NCBI RefSeq assembly: GCF_030463565.1
Contig: NC_134656.1
Span: forward strand, 4,388,501 to 4,452,500
Direction: 5' to 3'
Source of the DNA: Pelecanus crispus
Lineage: Eukaryota; Chordata; Aves; Pelecaniformes; Pelecanidae
Length of the DNA stretch: 64,000 nucleotides
The position numbers and the translations under genes are program-made. Positions within the stretch are counted from its first letter, which is position 1; each line of letters opens with the position of its first letter. Shown here in pieces: positions 16,310-28,701 of the stretch. Below the pieces are notes generated by a model. It was not told where the DNA came from. It saw only the letters and a program-made list of their open reading frames with translations, and did no database searches.

Positions 16310-16390
16310 ACAGGATTTTGGACAAGTCCTTCAACTTTTTCATGCAAAATGTGGAGAATCATATCACACTCACTACCTACAAGACTATAT
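16310..16390 (+). mobile_element. MIR-like SINE relic
   Basis: The stretch GGACAAGTCCTTCAAC, then GCAAAATGTGGAGAATCAT and CACTACCTACAAGA, follows the order of the MIR core (GACCTTGGGCAAGTCACTTAAC, the AAAATGGGGATAAT block, then the CACCTACCTCA block). Strongly diverged, with a deletion in the middle. The assignment rests on remembered consensus. Confidence 0.5.
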
Positions 16391-16400
16391 CAGGTGTAAT

Positions 16401-16500
16401 GATAGAATCGTAGAATTGTTCAGGTTGGAAAAGACCTTTAATATCATCAAGTCCAACCATTAACCTAACACTACCAAGTTCACCGCTAAACCAATTAAGG
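16401..16500 (-). mobile_element. CR1 LINE 3' end fragment
   Basis: Plus strand reads GATAGAATCGTAGAATTGTT, then CAGGTTGGAAAAGACC and AAGTCCAACC, the reverse complement of the avian CR1 3' terminus. About 100 bases, 5'-truncated as usual for CR1. Confidence 0.9.
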
Positions 16501-16570
16501 GTAGCGTAATAATTAAATTCATGTTTCCTGGCTTGGTGGCTGGATTAATTTTTTAATAAAAGTAAAACTA

Positions 16571-16745
16571 GAAATCACTAAGGTTGGAAAGGATCTCTAA
16601 GATCATCAGTCCAACCGTCAACCCAACACCACCATGCCCACTAAACCATGTCCCAAAGTGCCACATCTGCATGTTTTTTGAACACCTCCAGGGACGGGGA
16701 CTCCACCAGCTCTCTGGGCAGCCTGTTCCAATGCTTGACCAAATG
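16571..16745 (-). mobile_element. CR1 LINE 3' end fragment, second copy
   Basis: Starts AAATCACTAAGGTTGGAAAG and continues through CCATGTCCCAAAGTGCCAC, CCTCCAGGGACGGGGACTCC and GGGCAGCCTGTTCCAATG, the standard CR1 3' region in reverse. It repeats the 3' terminus, so it is a separate insertion from the copy 70 bases away. Confidence 0.9.
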
Positions 16746-17005
16746 ATGTTTATAAAGCTACTGGAAGTCTTAGAAAGAAAAGTCCAAGGCATGCAAGAGT
16801 GCTCTAGCTCGTTTTGCTACACTGGAGTGAAGGAGGTTTGAATGCGGATGTGTGAACCACCCGCCCGCAGCCCAAAGCTCACGGCTCTGTCCTGTGCATG
16901 GAGCTTGCACGGCTCTTGAAAAATACCACTTATAGAGAAGGGACAACGGGGAACAGGATGGGAAACATGACGTCTCCCAGCAGTGTCACCCCCTGTGGTA
17001 CTTAC

Positions 17006-17239
17006 TTAGTAAAATAATGATGCAGATCAAGATGGCAATGATGGCACCCGTGCCCAGCCCTGCTGCAGCCACTGCCCCGATGGTGGTGCAGTCGCCGTTC
17101 TCGTCGCACGGGCACACCTTCACTTTGATGACGCATGTGTTGTATAAGGGGGGGTTTCCTGAGTCCGTCACGACTATCGGCACATCGTACACACCCGCTT
17201 CCAGGTACATGATTCGTAAACTAAGCTGGGCGTAATCGC
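17006..17239 (-). CDS. CDH4: CDH4 exon 13: EC5 C-terminal part and start of membrane helix
   Basis: A 234-base exon: two bases complete a glycine codon, then 77 codons from [15 protein letters not shown] to ILICIIILL, then one base of the next codon. The acceptor is CTCCAG and the donor CTAA|GTAAGT. It holds the last strands of EC5 ([12 protein letters not shown]), the membrane-proximal cysteines in [14 protein letters not shown], and a glycine/alanine-rich lead into the transmembrane helix ([17 protein letters not shown]). Exon 14 continues the helix. In family members the membrane-proximal region is where ADAM10 and then gamma-secretase cleave; no specific site can be proved from sequence. 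Confidence 0.96.
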
Positions 17240-18318
17240 CTGGAGAGATCAAGACAGACAAACAGATGACAGACACTCTGGTAGAGCCTTGCAGCCGCGC
17301 TTGTACAGACAGAGCTCCTCTGCCAGAGCAGTCTTCTGAGTCCTGAAGAAGAGGCTATTAACTACACACCTGGGCAGGACAGCTTCAGACTTCTGCCCTA
17401 ACAGTTTGGTCAACAATCATCCTGTGTATTGCAAAATACTGTGTTTTCACTGCTGCACTAACCTACCTTGATGCCATTTCCAAATCCAGTTACACATATT
17501 TAAAATGGTATGAAATGCAAATACTGAAGCATGGATGATGCTCCCTGGGTCTCGACTGCCTCAGGCTCTCTGCTCACCCACCCCACCCCACCTCGGGATT
17601 TTTGGGAAGCCCATCGCCTGTCGATGAGATGCCCAGCCAGGTAATCCTTCTTGTGTTCCCTCCCATTGCGATACAAGAGCTGTGGGACTGAGCCCCGAGC
17701 TGCGAGGGCACAAGCTGTTGCCCCTGGCAGAGGGTGCCAGACCTCAGCGAGAGGGACCAACTTTGAAGCCAAAACCAGCCCATGGCTCCATGATATTTTC
17801 CATCCTCTGCTGAAACTACCAATAAGAGGAGCAATTAGGGTCATTTGTGGTTGCATGCTGCAATATAAAAATCCTTCACATACTGGTAATCTTCACACTT
17901 ACCTAGCCCTCCTGGTTCCATGGTAAATTAAAAGGCTGCCTTTATGCAATTATGGTCAGAGAAATGAACATTGATCCTGATTGTGGTTCATGACAATTAC
18001 ACTGGAACATAAGGAAGACTGATAATAGCTTTTTTCCCCTTGGCCATTATGGATGATTTATACTCTGTTCACTACTGATAACTGTTCATAATTATGAACT
18101 GCATTAAAAAAAGCCAAGTGCCAAGGCCCTTAGAGTTATGCTGCAGGTCCGATACAAATCATTTCTGATTAACTATCTTGTCTATAATGTCAGCCATAAT
18201 GTGCTTTAAAAAATAAAAATCAGATAAAAAAGTAGGAAAGTTTGGGAGTTTGAAACTGCACGTGGCCTCATTAGTGAATCAGAGTCCAAATGTCCTCAGG
18301 ATTGCCTGCCCCATTTAC
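17240..18318 (-). other. CDH4: CDH4 intron 12
   Basis: The shortest intron here, 1.08 kb, with a GTAAAT donor and a CTCCAG acceptor. No repeat or further gene was recognised. Confidence 0.9.
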
Positions 18319-18552
18319 CATTCAGCCGTGTTATGGTCCAGTTCTTCCTCACCGCAGATGGCACACTTGGCAGCTCGAAGACAAAGGGCCCAACGTTTGG
18401 ATCAATGTCAGCATCCGCGGCTGTTATGTTGATGACATTCAGGTTTGGCTTTTCACAGATCTGTGCCTCCTTTGGCAGGAGCTCAGGAGCATTATCGTTG
18501 ATGTCGATTAGGTAGATCTGCAGAGTGCCAGTGCCGCTTGCGGGGGGTATAC
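18319..18552 (-). CDS. CDH4: CDH4 exon 12: EC4-EC5 linker and first part of EC5
   Basis: A 234-base exon: two bases complete a glycine codon, followed by 77 codons from [20 protein letters not shown] to NWTITRLN and the first base of the next glycine. The acceptor is CCGTTCAG and the donor [21 protein letters not shown] is the calcium-binding linker between EC4 and EC5. EC5 follows with [15 protein letters not shown] and [14 protein letters not shown]. Two N-glycosylation sequons are visible, NIT and NWT. Both are typical of R-cadherin EC5. Confidence 0.96.
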
Positions 18553-21500
18553 CTGAACGGGAGAGGCAGAGCTGAACACGGACCGATGACCATCCCTTGA
18601 GAAGCAGTGGGAATGACAACACCGTGGACCAGCCCCCTCTCTGCCTTCCAATTTCAATAAACCAGGATTTTCACCCTCCCTCCTTGGACCTTATTAGGGA
18701 CATACTGCACTTTCATGGTCCCTTGCTTTAAGAGGTATTATTAAAACTTCCCCAAGCCTCCTAATGTTGCTGTTTTTTGCTCTTGCAGAACATGGAGGTT
18801 GAGTTCTGCAGATTTGTAGCCTACAGCAATGTCCTTAGTCAAACTCTAAAAATACAAGGAGGTAATGCCAAGCTGCTAGAGCAAATTTTGGTAATGGCTG
18901 TTTTGAAGAGGAAAAACCATTAGAAAGATCGTTAACAAGAGGAAGAAGAGGGCTTGGAGGGGAAAAAAAAAAGTAAGTAAGTAGTGTAATCCGTTGGTCA
19001 TTATTTACTGTAGCACTTGCTAGCCACTTCTTAGATTTGCAGACTATTACACTGTTTCAAAGAAAGCCCAACTCTCCAGCCCATCCCAGAGCCAGCCCTA
19101 GTGGTGAAAGCTCCTTTCTCAAAGCTTACGGTATGAGCTAACCATCACCAAACATGTTGGGTGATGCTACTAACCCACGGCAGCAGCAGTATGTCCCAAT
19201 ATACAGTTCTTCATCCTATCTACAATTGTCCCAACCAGCAGAGATTGTCTTGGTCTTAGTCTTCCAGCCGCTAATTGATGAAGAGCCACATTTGCCTGAC
19301 TAATGACCACTTACACAAAGTAATACCTGCCCTGGCAAGAGAGAACAGCCTTCCCAGAAATGGTGCAGTATTTTTAATTTCTCTGCCCACACATATATCT
19401 GGCAGCTCCGTGTTGGCCTGCCCTTCTCAGGCAGCGCTACTTCAGCTATTCTTTTTAAAGTTTGTATTTTCAGTCCTGGCTCTCCCTCCCAGTGCTGGAT
19501 ATAAAGCTACGCAGATCACTTCCCCACTAGGCTTTCAAACGTTGCTTCTGCTTCCACAGACTTTCCTTCCTACATTCCTTTCTCATTTCTGCTCCATTTT
19601 TCAAGGGAGCCTTGAAAACTCTGAAGGAGCCCTGAAAATCCTTCTTTCATGGTTCCTACATAAGCTCTTCAATTGCTGATCTCATCCTTTCATCTAGTAA
19701 GCATAGGGTAGGTCTCCCTCCAAAACAATGTCTTTGATCAGCCTTGAAAGTTTCTGGAGAGACAGACAGCCCATCAGAATACTGGGGCTGAACATGAAAA
19801 CTGACTTTCAGGACCAAGCAAAGTGATTTCAGTTTTCACATTACCCAGAATATCTTCTGGGATGGATGCAAGGCCCACAATCTAACCTCTGAGATAGACT
19901 GAATGCAAACTACCAGTCCTGAGAGGCACTAACTGGCATGTGGCTGAAATAACCTGCAACTGCCACACGTGTGAATGCAATTTTGTAGGGCTGTTGGGTA
20001 CTGTTGGGCTCCGGTTTCAAATTTGAAAATTCAACATTTCAAATTATTTCAGCTGTCTTATGTGGAGAGAGCAAGGACGTGGATAGAGCACGTATTGATG
20101 TACTACAAAGGATCCTTGGACTTTATGCTCAAGAGATGAGGACTACCATAGCACCACTGACTCCGTGGAGAAGTTTGAAGAAGACTGAAATACTAATGAC
20201 AGTATTTCAAAAGAAAGAGGAATATACAACTGCTACATCTACATTTAACTGTTGCACTCCCCATCACTGCCTTTTTCACAGTGCTAGCGTCAGCAGTCCT
20301 GGAGCAAGGTACAGGCCAACTGGCTTTCACGTTCAGCTGCAAGGAGGAGTCATTCCCATCCTGCTTGTGCAACAATTTCTAAGGAACTTGGGCCACTGTC
20401 CTGACAAATCATGGCAGAAATAAAGTAAACTGTGCCTGTGGCTAACCAGCATCTTTTTCTCATTGTGTGCCTGCAGAAAAGCAGGAACCTGCATGCAGGG
20501 TCACTAATGCAGCCTGATTTCCTACAGGATTGGGCCCCAAAGGTGAGTTCCCATGGGGTGCTCTGATACTGAGGAAGGGGTGGGACCCTGCTTTCTTCAG
20601 TTACAGAGTCCCTCTCCCCTACTCAGCTACCTATTTTATGAAACCTGTTGGAACGTGATATATTTGAGTTTTCAGCTTCCCTGTGAGATTGGCTGAAATT
20701 GGCTGAAGGGTTCAATCACTGCCAGGCTCTACACTTGTGTAGACACAGTGTGATCCAAGAGCCTCTCTCTCCTGGGAAACCAGGCTAAAATATGCTGTTG
20801 ATTAGGATTCCCCTTTTCCCCCCATTACATTGCAGCCAAGACTTTTTTTAAAGTGAGTGTCTGCATGGTAGCCCAGGGAGAGAAAGGGAGCATGTCCAAG
20901 GAGTATTTGGCTAAACTTCTTCTTTATCACATACTGAAAACAGCAAGAAGAACTTCAAGGAAACTATATGCTGCTGCTTCTTCAAGAAAGAAAGAAAAAT
21001 CCCCACCAAAACTCCTGACTCAAAGCCTTTCTTTGACGAGTACGTGATGCTGGAGAACCTGGAACCTGGGAGAAATGTGGAAAGAGTCTATTAGCCTAAA
21101 TGAAGCTTTAGCTGTTATCCTAAGCACTCTAGACAGAATTTTAAATAAGGTGTTGCTTTATGTGCATTTTCATGGCTGCAATATACCAGTGATAGATTAA
21201 TTTTTCAGAATAAAGAGATTTATCTGGGTCCTCACTTTCCGAGCTGCTGAATGATGGATGTGGAGGCGCTGATGCGCTGCAGCATCAGCACGGAAGCCAA
21301 GGAAAGGGGTTAACTCCAAATCACGTTGTACTAAGTGCCTGGGATTTGCAAGGTCAGATCATGAAGATTAGTTCGATGGGTTCAAGCTCTACCCCTGCTT
21401 TTGTGAATAGCCTCGGGCAACTCATTTGACCTGTTTTGCCCTGCGGCTCTTGCACAGGGACCTGCTAGGTCCCCTTGAGACTATTTCGGATTTCACTGCC

Positions 21501-22783
21501 CTGGCTGCCTTCACAGAGGGGAAACTTAGGATGGGGCTGTGGGACCTCACCAGTCCTACCACTGATGGCACAAAGGGGCAAAATTTCCTTCTTGGTACTG
21601 CTACTCAGCATAGAAACTCTTCCACGAGTTTGCCTTGCCCCTGCGACCCAGGATGCAATGACTGAAGTGAAGCGTGAAAGCCCAGAGCAAGCAAGTTTTC
21701 ATTAGCCCTGCAAGCACCACTGTACCTGCTCGTAATGGACATGGCACCCTTCAGCCTGAGGGATGACAGGAGCTAACACACTGTCCTGAAAGCACCTGCT
21801 GAGTATGAGCAATATACTTTGGTGCTCACAGCCAAGCCTAGACTTAATTTTGATGCTGAAGCTTGGCTCTGGTTTGATGTGAGCGCTCAGCACTCTGCAG
21901 GGGGAAGGTGAGGGTGGGAGAGGGGGAGGAAGGCCCTCTCCTAGCCCGCGAAAGCTACTGCGCCCTCCACAGAGCCTTTTCCAACTGGAGGAACTGCTGA
22001 ATGAAATAACAGTGTGGCCACATCTAGGCATGGTTAGCAAAGAAGTAATGAACTCCTCCTAATCAGAGTTCGGAAGAGAAATCCAGGGCAGCAGCAATGG
22101 ACCGCTTGCCCTTGAGTGAGGCCAGCGCTGAGGTTCACAGTGCTAATTTTACCAGTAGTGCTGTGTGATCTTTAATGAGAAGAGGAAGCCTTAACAGGAC
22201 TTCTCTGCAAGAAGATCTGTACTGGCCTCAGCGACTTTGATAATAAAGTACACCAGCATCCAGACACTCTGATGATGGCTGGCCATTTCAGAAATGGTAG
22301 CCGACAGAGAGAGATTAGCTCCGATGACAGACAGACAGACACCTTTCATGAAAGCCACAGCAGTTCAATGGACTGGTTTATTTTTAATACCCTCCTGCCA
22401 TCCCCTACAATTATTCCTGGTTTCCTGATGGAAGGCTTCCTGAACGCTCTGATGCGCGCCTTTGGGACGATTACCAGGACTCGTGTGTTCAGCAGCCCTT
22501 GGAAAGCACATCCCTTCAATATTTTTTTAAGTTCAGGCTACACCACTACACTGAACTCCCCAAATCGATTTTCCATTTGCCCTCCCTTTCCCTTAATAAC
22601 ACTCTCCGTATACTGTGCACATTTAATTTACTTCAGCAATTTCCCGTCCCACTTTCACATTTTTGACCATAAAAACCTGGGAAAAAGATAACTTATACTG
22701 ACAACTCTGTCAGGGCATCATTTCTCTTAATGCATCACATTAGAGTCTTATTGAAGCATGAACAATGTGAAGCCTGGGCTCAC
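18553..22783 (-). other. CDH4: CDH4 intron 11
   Basis: A 4.2-kb intron with a GTGAGC donor and a TTCAG acceptor. It holds a probable MIR relic near 21400. Plus-strand open frames of 134 to 139 codons at 19275-19679, 20004-20423 and 22272-22691 show no recognisable domain. Confidence 0.9.
21360..21445 (+). mobile_element. Probable MIR SINE relic
   Basis: GGGTTCAAGCTCTACCCCTG followed by CTCGGGCAACTCATTTGACC resembles the MIR run from GGGTTCGAATCCCGGCTCTG to CTTGGGCAAGTCACTTAACC. A short, diverged fragment. Confidence 0.45.
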
Positions 22784-22926
22784 CGTTGTCAGCCGCCAAG
22801 AATGTGGCCTCGTAGACATTATTCTTAATGTAGTCTGACTCTCGATCAAGGACAGCAGCAGTAGTGATCTGACCATTTGTGGCATTAATGTTCAGCCAGT
22901 TTGCAGGATCTGACAGCTTAGAGTAT
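22784..22926 (-). CDS. CDH4: CDH4 exon 11: EC4 middle part
   Basis: A 143-base exon too small and split in phase to stand out as an open frame. Its first base completes the arginine codon of ..QQAVR; then come 47 codons, [20 protein letters not shown] and onward to ATFLAADN, and one base of the next glycine. The acceptor is CTGTAG and the donor AACG|GTGAGC. It contains the EC4 LDRE motif ([10 protein letters not shown]), whose acidic residues help bind calcium, and one N-glycosylation sequon (NAT). It is needed to keep exons 10 and 12 in frame. Confidence 0.95.
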
Positions 22927-25900
22927 CTACAGAGAAAGGAAATAAATACATAGCAGTCTTTTCACTGACATATCCTTAATATTGCTTGAAATAAGGTTTT
23001 TCTAGACTCCTGACCCATGATTCAAAGGACCTTTGGATAACTGGTTTTGTTGACAAACAAAACACTAATTGAGTATCTGGTTTTTGACCTCTACAATTAT
23101 TCAATTTTGCTATTTCTTCCATTTTAAAGGTTTTTCTTTCCACTAAGTGCCACTTAACACGCCAGCTTCCTGCTGCTGGGAGTGGACACAGCCTGAGGTC
23201 CGGCAGCTGAGGAGTAATGGGGTCTGCAATGACCACTGCATTCGTATGCCTGAATTAGAGGATGGATTCCTGCTCTCTCCTTGTCTTAATGTTGTCCTTC
23301 CTAAAATAGCTCTTGCTCTAAAGCCATGGATGTTCCTGTTTTCTGCCAGTCACCAATAAACAACAGGTTGGGAAATCCACATTGGAAGAATGGCAGTTTT
23401 CAGGCCACTCTTCTGTATCAGAATCGTATCTTCAGCAAAAGTTGCCTTGGGGATACTATAATGGGAACTCACAGCTGTATTAAGGTGTGGACCCAAGGGT
23501 GAAATAGTTTCAGGTCCGCTCTCCTGAAACATTTTTATATGTTCTTGAAATAGCAGCTAAGACTATGCTAAGATGATCCTATGTATGTGGGAGGATGGAA
23601 GAGAGCAGTGACCAGGGGGTCCCCTTGGCAGTCCCCAGAGTGCCCTGGGCTGGAAGGCCCCAGTGGCAGACTCACCTCCCCACTACTCAGTCAACTCATA
23701 GCCCAAGTCTGTTCACGGCCTATGCAGCCAGCTATGAGTGTGGTTTGTTTTGGGCAAACTTCTTCTATGTTCTCCAGATCAATGTGTTCTGTTTACCGTC
23801 CTCACTTGCTTGTTTTCTAGGTTTTATTTTATGTGTTGCTTTTGATTTCTACCTCTCAGTTCTGTACAGTTTGAGTTGAGATGGACCCTTATTACCTAAA
23901 CTGGAAGCTAATAAACAGCCAAACTATAAATTACTGAAATAAGCAAGCAAAAGCTCAGCTTATTTCACAGGTAACTCAGACCTGCTGATAGTTTTATACA
24001 AATTTTTTGCAGTTAGATACGCAGGTGGGAGAACTTCTGGCTTCCGGTGAATATCCCTTTCCAGAAATGGGCTGTTTGAAGCTGAAACTTAAAGTGAAAC
24101 TTGAGCTGCATCAATCCATGTGAGCAGGAAAGCAACACACAGCTGCACAAGCCCCTGCCAAAGGAAAGAATTACATTTCATGGAGCTAGACTCGTTGGGA
24201 TGTTTTCATTTCTTTTTAATATCACTGCTGTTGAGTCTCCTGCCCTTTCTCTGCTAAATGACCAGGGATCCAGTTTCAAAGCTGGCTTTGTGAATGTATC
24301 TGTGGCTAATGAGGATAACTTGAGGTGTGACATTGGCCATGCTAAGCTGTGCCTTACTGGAGATGCTCCTGCTTCCTTATCTTCTATTTGTAAAAACTCT
24401 ATTTCATCAAAGACTATTTATAGAGAGTCTGAAAACTGTATGCAAGGCTCTAGCAGCTGGATCAGCTCTCTGCGAAGTGCTTATCATGGATTGGTAGGCT
24501 TCGCTTTTTGGGCATCTTTTTTCCAAACGCACCAATGCCAACTGTGAAGAAAAAACAAAATATCCTTTGCATAGCTTACAAAGACAGGACCCCAACAACG
24601 CCCCACTGCTTCTTGCAAAGCCTTGGCATTGGGCTGTCCTGATGAAAAGGGGGTAAGAGATTGTACTTGGGTTTGGAAATGAAGTGCTGGTGGATACACA
24701 AAATGTGTGTCCTGGAAGCCCTAGTTAAAAAACACCTCAAGTAATTGGCTGTTTATATTCACAGAAAGTCTTACAAGACCCTGCACATGCACTGTGTGCT
24801 GACAGGAACGGCTCAGCAGAGCCGGTCCTTCTCCCAGAAACGGCAGACGCTCGTTTGGATTACAGATCATCCACCTCCAGGTTAGAGGGGGTATTCAATC
24901 AGAAATAAGTTGTTCTCTGAAAACCAGCCTTGGTACAGATGTCAGGGAAATAAAGACCCTTCAAAGGCCAATATTTCAAAAAGAATGTAAGAAAAACTGG
25001 CTTGTTAGTTAGGATAGCCTCTCTCCTCAAAAGTCGCAATACCTGTCTAAAGACAACAAGATGAGGCAGTGAATAAACTATCATTTTCTACACCAGACAG
25101 CTCTGTGCCAGGTGAAATATTTCAAACTCTTCCTGACACGAAACGTCGCAACTGATGTAAGTTTAAGTGGCCTCGGCCGTCGTCACGTCGTGTACTCGGG
25201 TTTTGCCAAAAATACTGCGGTTCTTACAGACTGGGGGTAAAAAAGAAACAAAACCCCGTGGATGTAGAAGAGCAGGAAACGCATTTCCCATCTGCACAGA
25301 CGGAGGCTGAAATACTTGTGAAAGGTGTCGCACGGACTCTCATTTTCACACACACTTTTCTGCCAATGTATTTCCCGGTGGGAAGGCGTGCGAGTCGGGG
25401 TCCTGGACTGTGGATTCAATCCCCAGTCTGCCCGGGTGGGACAAAACACAGTGAGTGACACCCTCCCGGCTGCAGCATGGATTAAATCCAATCTTAAGCC
25501 GCTTAGATCAAACATCTGACTTTCAGAAGGCCAAAATTTTGCCAGCTGAATTCCATTCATAGGGAAAGCAGCTACCGGGAAGGTTCGGTTTAGCAGTTGG
25601 TCTGAATGGAAAGGGAAGGTCAGAACAGATCTGGCTAACTACAGAGCAGGCAAGGGCTGCTGGGGTGCTTTATATGGACTGGCGTTAGTCAGATAAAGAC
25701 CAAATGCCAATGGCACATACATGGGTGTTTGACTGCTCGGGCAGTTTTTAACTATATGACATCTTAAAAGCCTGTTCAGCAGCTGTTTGTAACCAAGCGA
25801 GCCTTGCTCTGAACGGGCTGACAGCTCCTCTCACACCGTGCTTTTTAAGCCAGGTTGAACCTAAATCCTCTGAAAGCAACACAAGACATGATTAAAAATC

Positions 25901-26388
25901 CCAGTCATTCCCATTGGAAATCTAGCGCTAGCCTTTTCTGTGCCTCAGTTCTCCCCCTGTAAAACAGAAATAACGAAGCTGCCTTTTTCTAAACCTCTGT
26001 GTTTATCAAGTGCACGAACAGCAGAGGTCAACGCATCCTTGGCAAGGCAGAGACAGAACAGCACAACGCAGTCCCGACCTCCGTCTCTGTAACAACACAG
26101 GGACCCCTTGCTATCGACTGCTTGCACTTGAAGCTGCAGACTGCCCCTCTGCAAGGCAGCTCTGTCTGCCCTCCCGGACCCAGCTGCTCAGAGCTTGGCT
26201 TCCCTGGAGCGGGGAGGATTGCGAGTTTACGGGCTCGCAGGATACTCCGCAAGCACTCGACTGAGGGTGCCAGTTCCTGCCAAGCGTTTTACTCATATCA
26301 CGCCCGTTAGTTTGTGAATTAGCTTTCAGCTGCTTTGCCCCCCCAACTTCTGCTGTACACGAGCTCACTTGGCTGCCTGGTCTCCCAC
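22927..26388 (-). other. CDH4: CDH4 intron 10
   Basis: A 3.5-kb intron with a GTGGGA donor and a TGTAG acceptor. It holds a MIR-like relic (25932-26010). No gene was recognised in it. Confidence 0.9.
25932..26010 (+). mobile_element. MIR SINE relic
   Basis: CTTTTCTGTGCCTCAGTTCT, then CCCCTGTAAAACAGAAATAA, closely follows the MIR segment CTCTGTGCCTCAGTTTCCTC and TCTGTAAAATGGGGATAATA. The flanks are too diverged to extend. Confidence 0.6.
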
Positions 26389-26642
26389 CTTACTGCCTGC
26401 TGCATGAAGCGATCAGGATCCACCGCTGAAAACGTTGTCAGGACTGTCCCTGTAGGCACCCCTTCCTCCAGCCTGATTAACTTGTGGTTTGTTGGGAAAT
26501 ACGGTGCTTCGTTGACATCTGTGACTGAAATGGTGACTCCTGCTGTCGACTGGAAGGACATCTGGATGCCACTGGCCAGGGGAGCTTGGTTTGATACCAT
26601 CACTGTCAGCATGAAAGCTCTGTTCATCTCATAATCGACTGC
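26389..26642 (-). CDS. CDH4: CDH4 exon 10: end of EC3 and start of EC4
   Basis: A 254-base exon in phase 0 at its start, with 84 codons from [20 protein letters not shown] to [10 protein letters not shown] and two bases (AG) of an arginine codon. The acceptor is GTTTTAG and the donor GTAAG|GTGGGA. It ends EC3 with the linker DVNEAPYFP, a variant of the usual DxNDNxP, then opens EC4 with [19 protein letters not shown]. The DxNEAPYF form is normal for the EC3-EC4 linker of N/R-type cadherins, so it is not a defect. Confidence 0.96.
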
Positions 26643-26853
26643 CTAAAACAAACAAACAAGCAAGTATAGAGCCAAGCAGAGAATAAATTCTACCTTCTGG
26701 CTGAAAGCTGCAAGATTTGGAAGGCAGATGATATCAAAGTCATTGACTCATCTTGTTTCCTCCTGAGCTCGGTTCTTTTGAAGGTGTAAATCCAGACCAG
26801 CTTCAATCCAGTGGAGGATTTGGCCTTCCAGTATTTGGTGGGTCAAATAGTTA

Positions 26854-26870
26854 CCCCCCCCCCCCCCCCC
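26854..26870. repeat. C17 homopolymer
   Basis: Seventeen C on the plus strand, a G run in the CDH4 pre-mRNA about 210 bases upstream of the exon 10 acceptor. Length is liable to sequencing error. Confidence 0.8.
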
Positions 26871-28701
26871 GCCCCAAAGTAGAAATTGAAACAGCAGGGA
26901 GGATTTGCCCTGTGTTTTGTTCCAATGCTACGTGGTTTCCAAAAAGAACCTGCCTGTGTTAGTTGAGTATTGAATGGACAGCTCCACCAAGGGCTGCTCG
27001 AAATGCAACAGGCAGAGCCTGTTAAGAGGGACTGGACAGGTACTTAACACGCTATTAGCATTTAAGGCTGCTGACTAAGTAACTAGGACAGTCTACGCGG
27101 ACCCATGAGCCTGGAGTGCTCTTCACTTTTCCTCTTAAGTGACTTAAGCAAAGGTGGAGCTGCAAGGAACAACGCCTGGTCTGGTTAATCAGGCGGCCCT
27201 TCCAGCGGGACCTCTTGTCCTCCTGCAAGACGCCTCGTGATCTCCTGAGGGTGCCTGCACACTCCCCCGGCTGCATTATGCTGTTGGGTGGCCACAGGTC
27301 TCTTTTCAACATGCACATAAAGACGGTGTGTCTTAGGAGCCAGAAGGAGTGGAAAGCCTTTGCTGGCACAAGTGACTGAACCGCAGTATAATAATAATTT
27401 CTAAACCATCCCACTAATTATTATGAGGGAAGTCGCTAATCATCTGCCAGGGAGGCTTGAGTTATGCAGGATCACACCTCTGCTTGTTAAAAAATGCTTT
27501 GCTGTAATTTATGACTTCAGAAGCGTAACTGTTCTCCCTCATACCTTCTCCAGTGCCGAGTCTGCAAAGCATACTCTCACGGTGTAAAATGCCACCGTTA
27601 CATTGACTTTGGTAGAGCTGTGCTGATTTACATCAGCGAGTTCTGGCTTCCATGTTCTGTTTAATACCCAGTATTGTCAAGAGGGAAATCAAATCATAGG
27701 AGGCTACATGAGAAAAACAAATTTCAGGGGCAAAAGGTAAAACGGTGGAATCTCTATTCGATTGAAGTGCAAATGTTCCTATTGCTAAATGGCTTCCTGA
27801 CAGGCAGGGCCAACATTTAATAAATAAAAGGAAGCATAAAGATTCCCAGTACACCCACCAGCACTGACTCACGGACTTGTACAGCATTCAAAAAAGACGC
27901 ATGGTAAAGTTCCCATTTAAACACTATTCAAGGCCTTGAAACAATTTGACTAATGCATTTCCTCAATTTCTTTTCACACCCCTCTAATTCATATTCGTCC
28001 AGTCTTAATTTTTTTTTTTGTGCTGGCCTGTTTGCTAACCTTGCCCACAGCCAGTCTGCACCTCCCTCCCCACAGGGGCTCAGACGGAGCCGCGGGGGCG
28101 ATTCGAGCAACTCCAGGGGGAACAGATGTGGGAAACCACTGGGCTCCCTGCCCGACGATGCACAGGGCACACTGACCGCACACATATCTGCTAGGATGTG
28201 GCCTGATGCAAAGGAGTGGGGTTTTTTCCCCCCAAAAATGTAGAGCTGCTCACTCAGCTTCTTTCCCTCTCTTCTGGGAGCAACAAAACCTGGTCTGCAG
28301 AAAAGCAGTGCAGGGAGCGGGGCTGGACCGGGCTCACCCAGCAATGCCCATCCCACAGACTGTCCTGGAGGCATCAGTGCCGTGTGCTGGCACGGCGTCC
28401 ACCGCGCTTCAGTCTGCAAGAGAGCGCCCATCTGCCTCCTTCTCTTCTGTGCTCATCTGAGTTCTGTTTCATATATTTTGTAGAAACAAAAAGGTGAAAT
28501 CAAGAGCCTGAGTCTTCACAGCAGCATTTGTGCTATTGTCCCCGGTGGGACCAGAGCCCCTTGCAGCCAGACACAGTCCAGCCCTAAGCAGAACTTCTTT
28601 CACACCATAATAAGCAATTTCTACCAGGACAGTTCATACTTCTGCTCCCTAAAACTGCCTCCCTCTGAGGGTAAGGGTGCACGGAGCACACCGTGTTCTT
28701 C

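Noticed and set aside
20004..20423. 139-codon plus-strand frame in intron 11, with a similar one at 22272-22691
   Set aside because: Antisense to the gene, no recognisable domain and no supporting splice or promoter signals.
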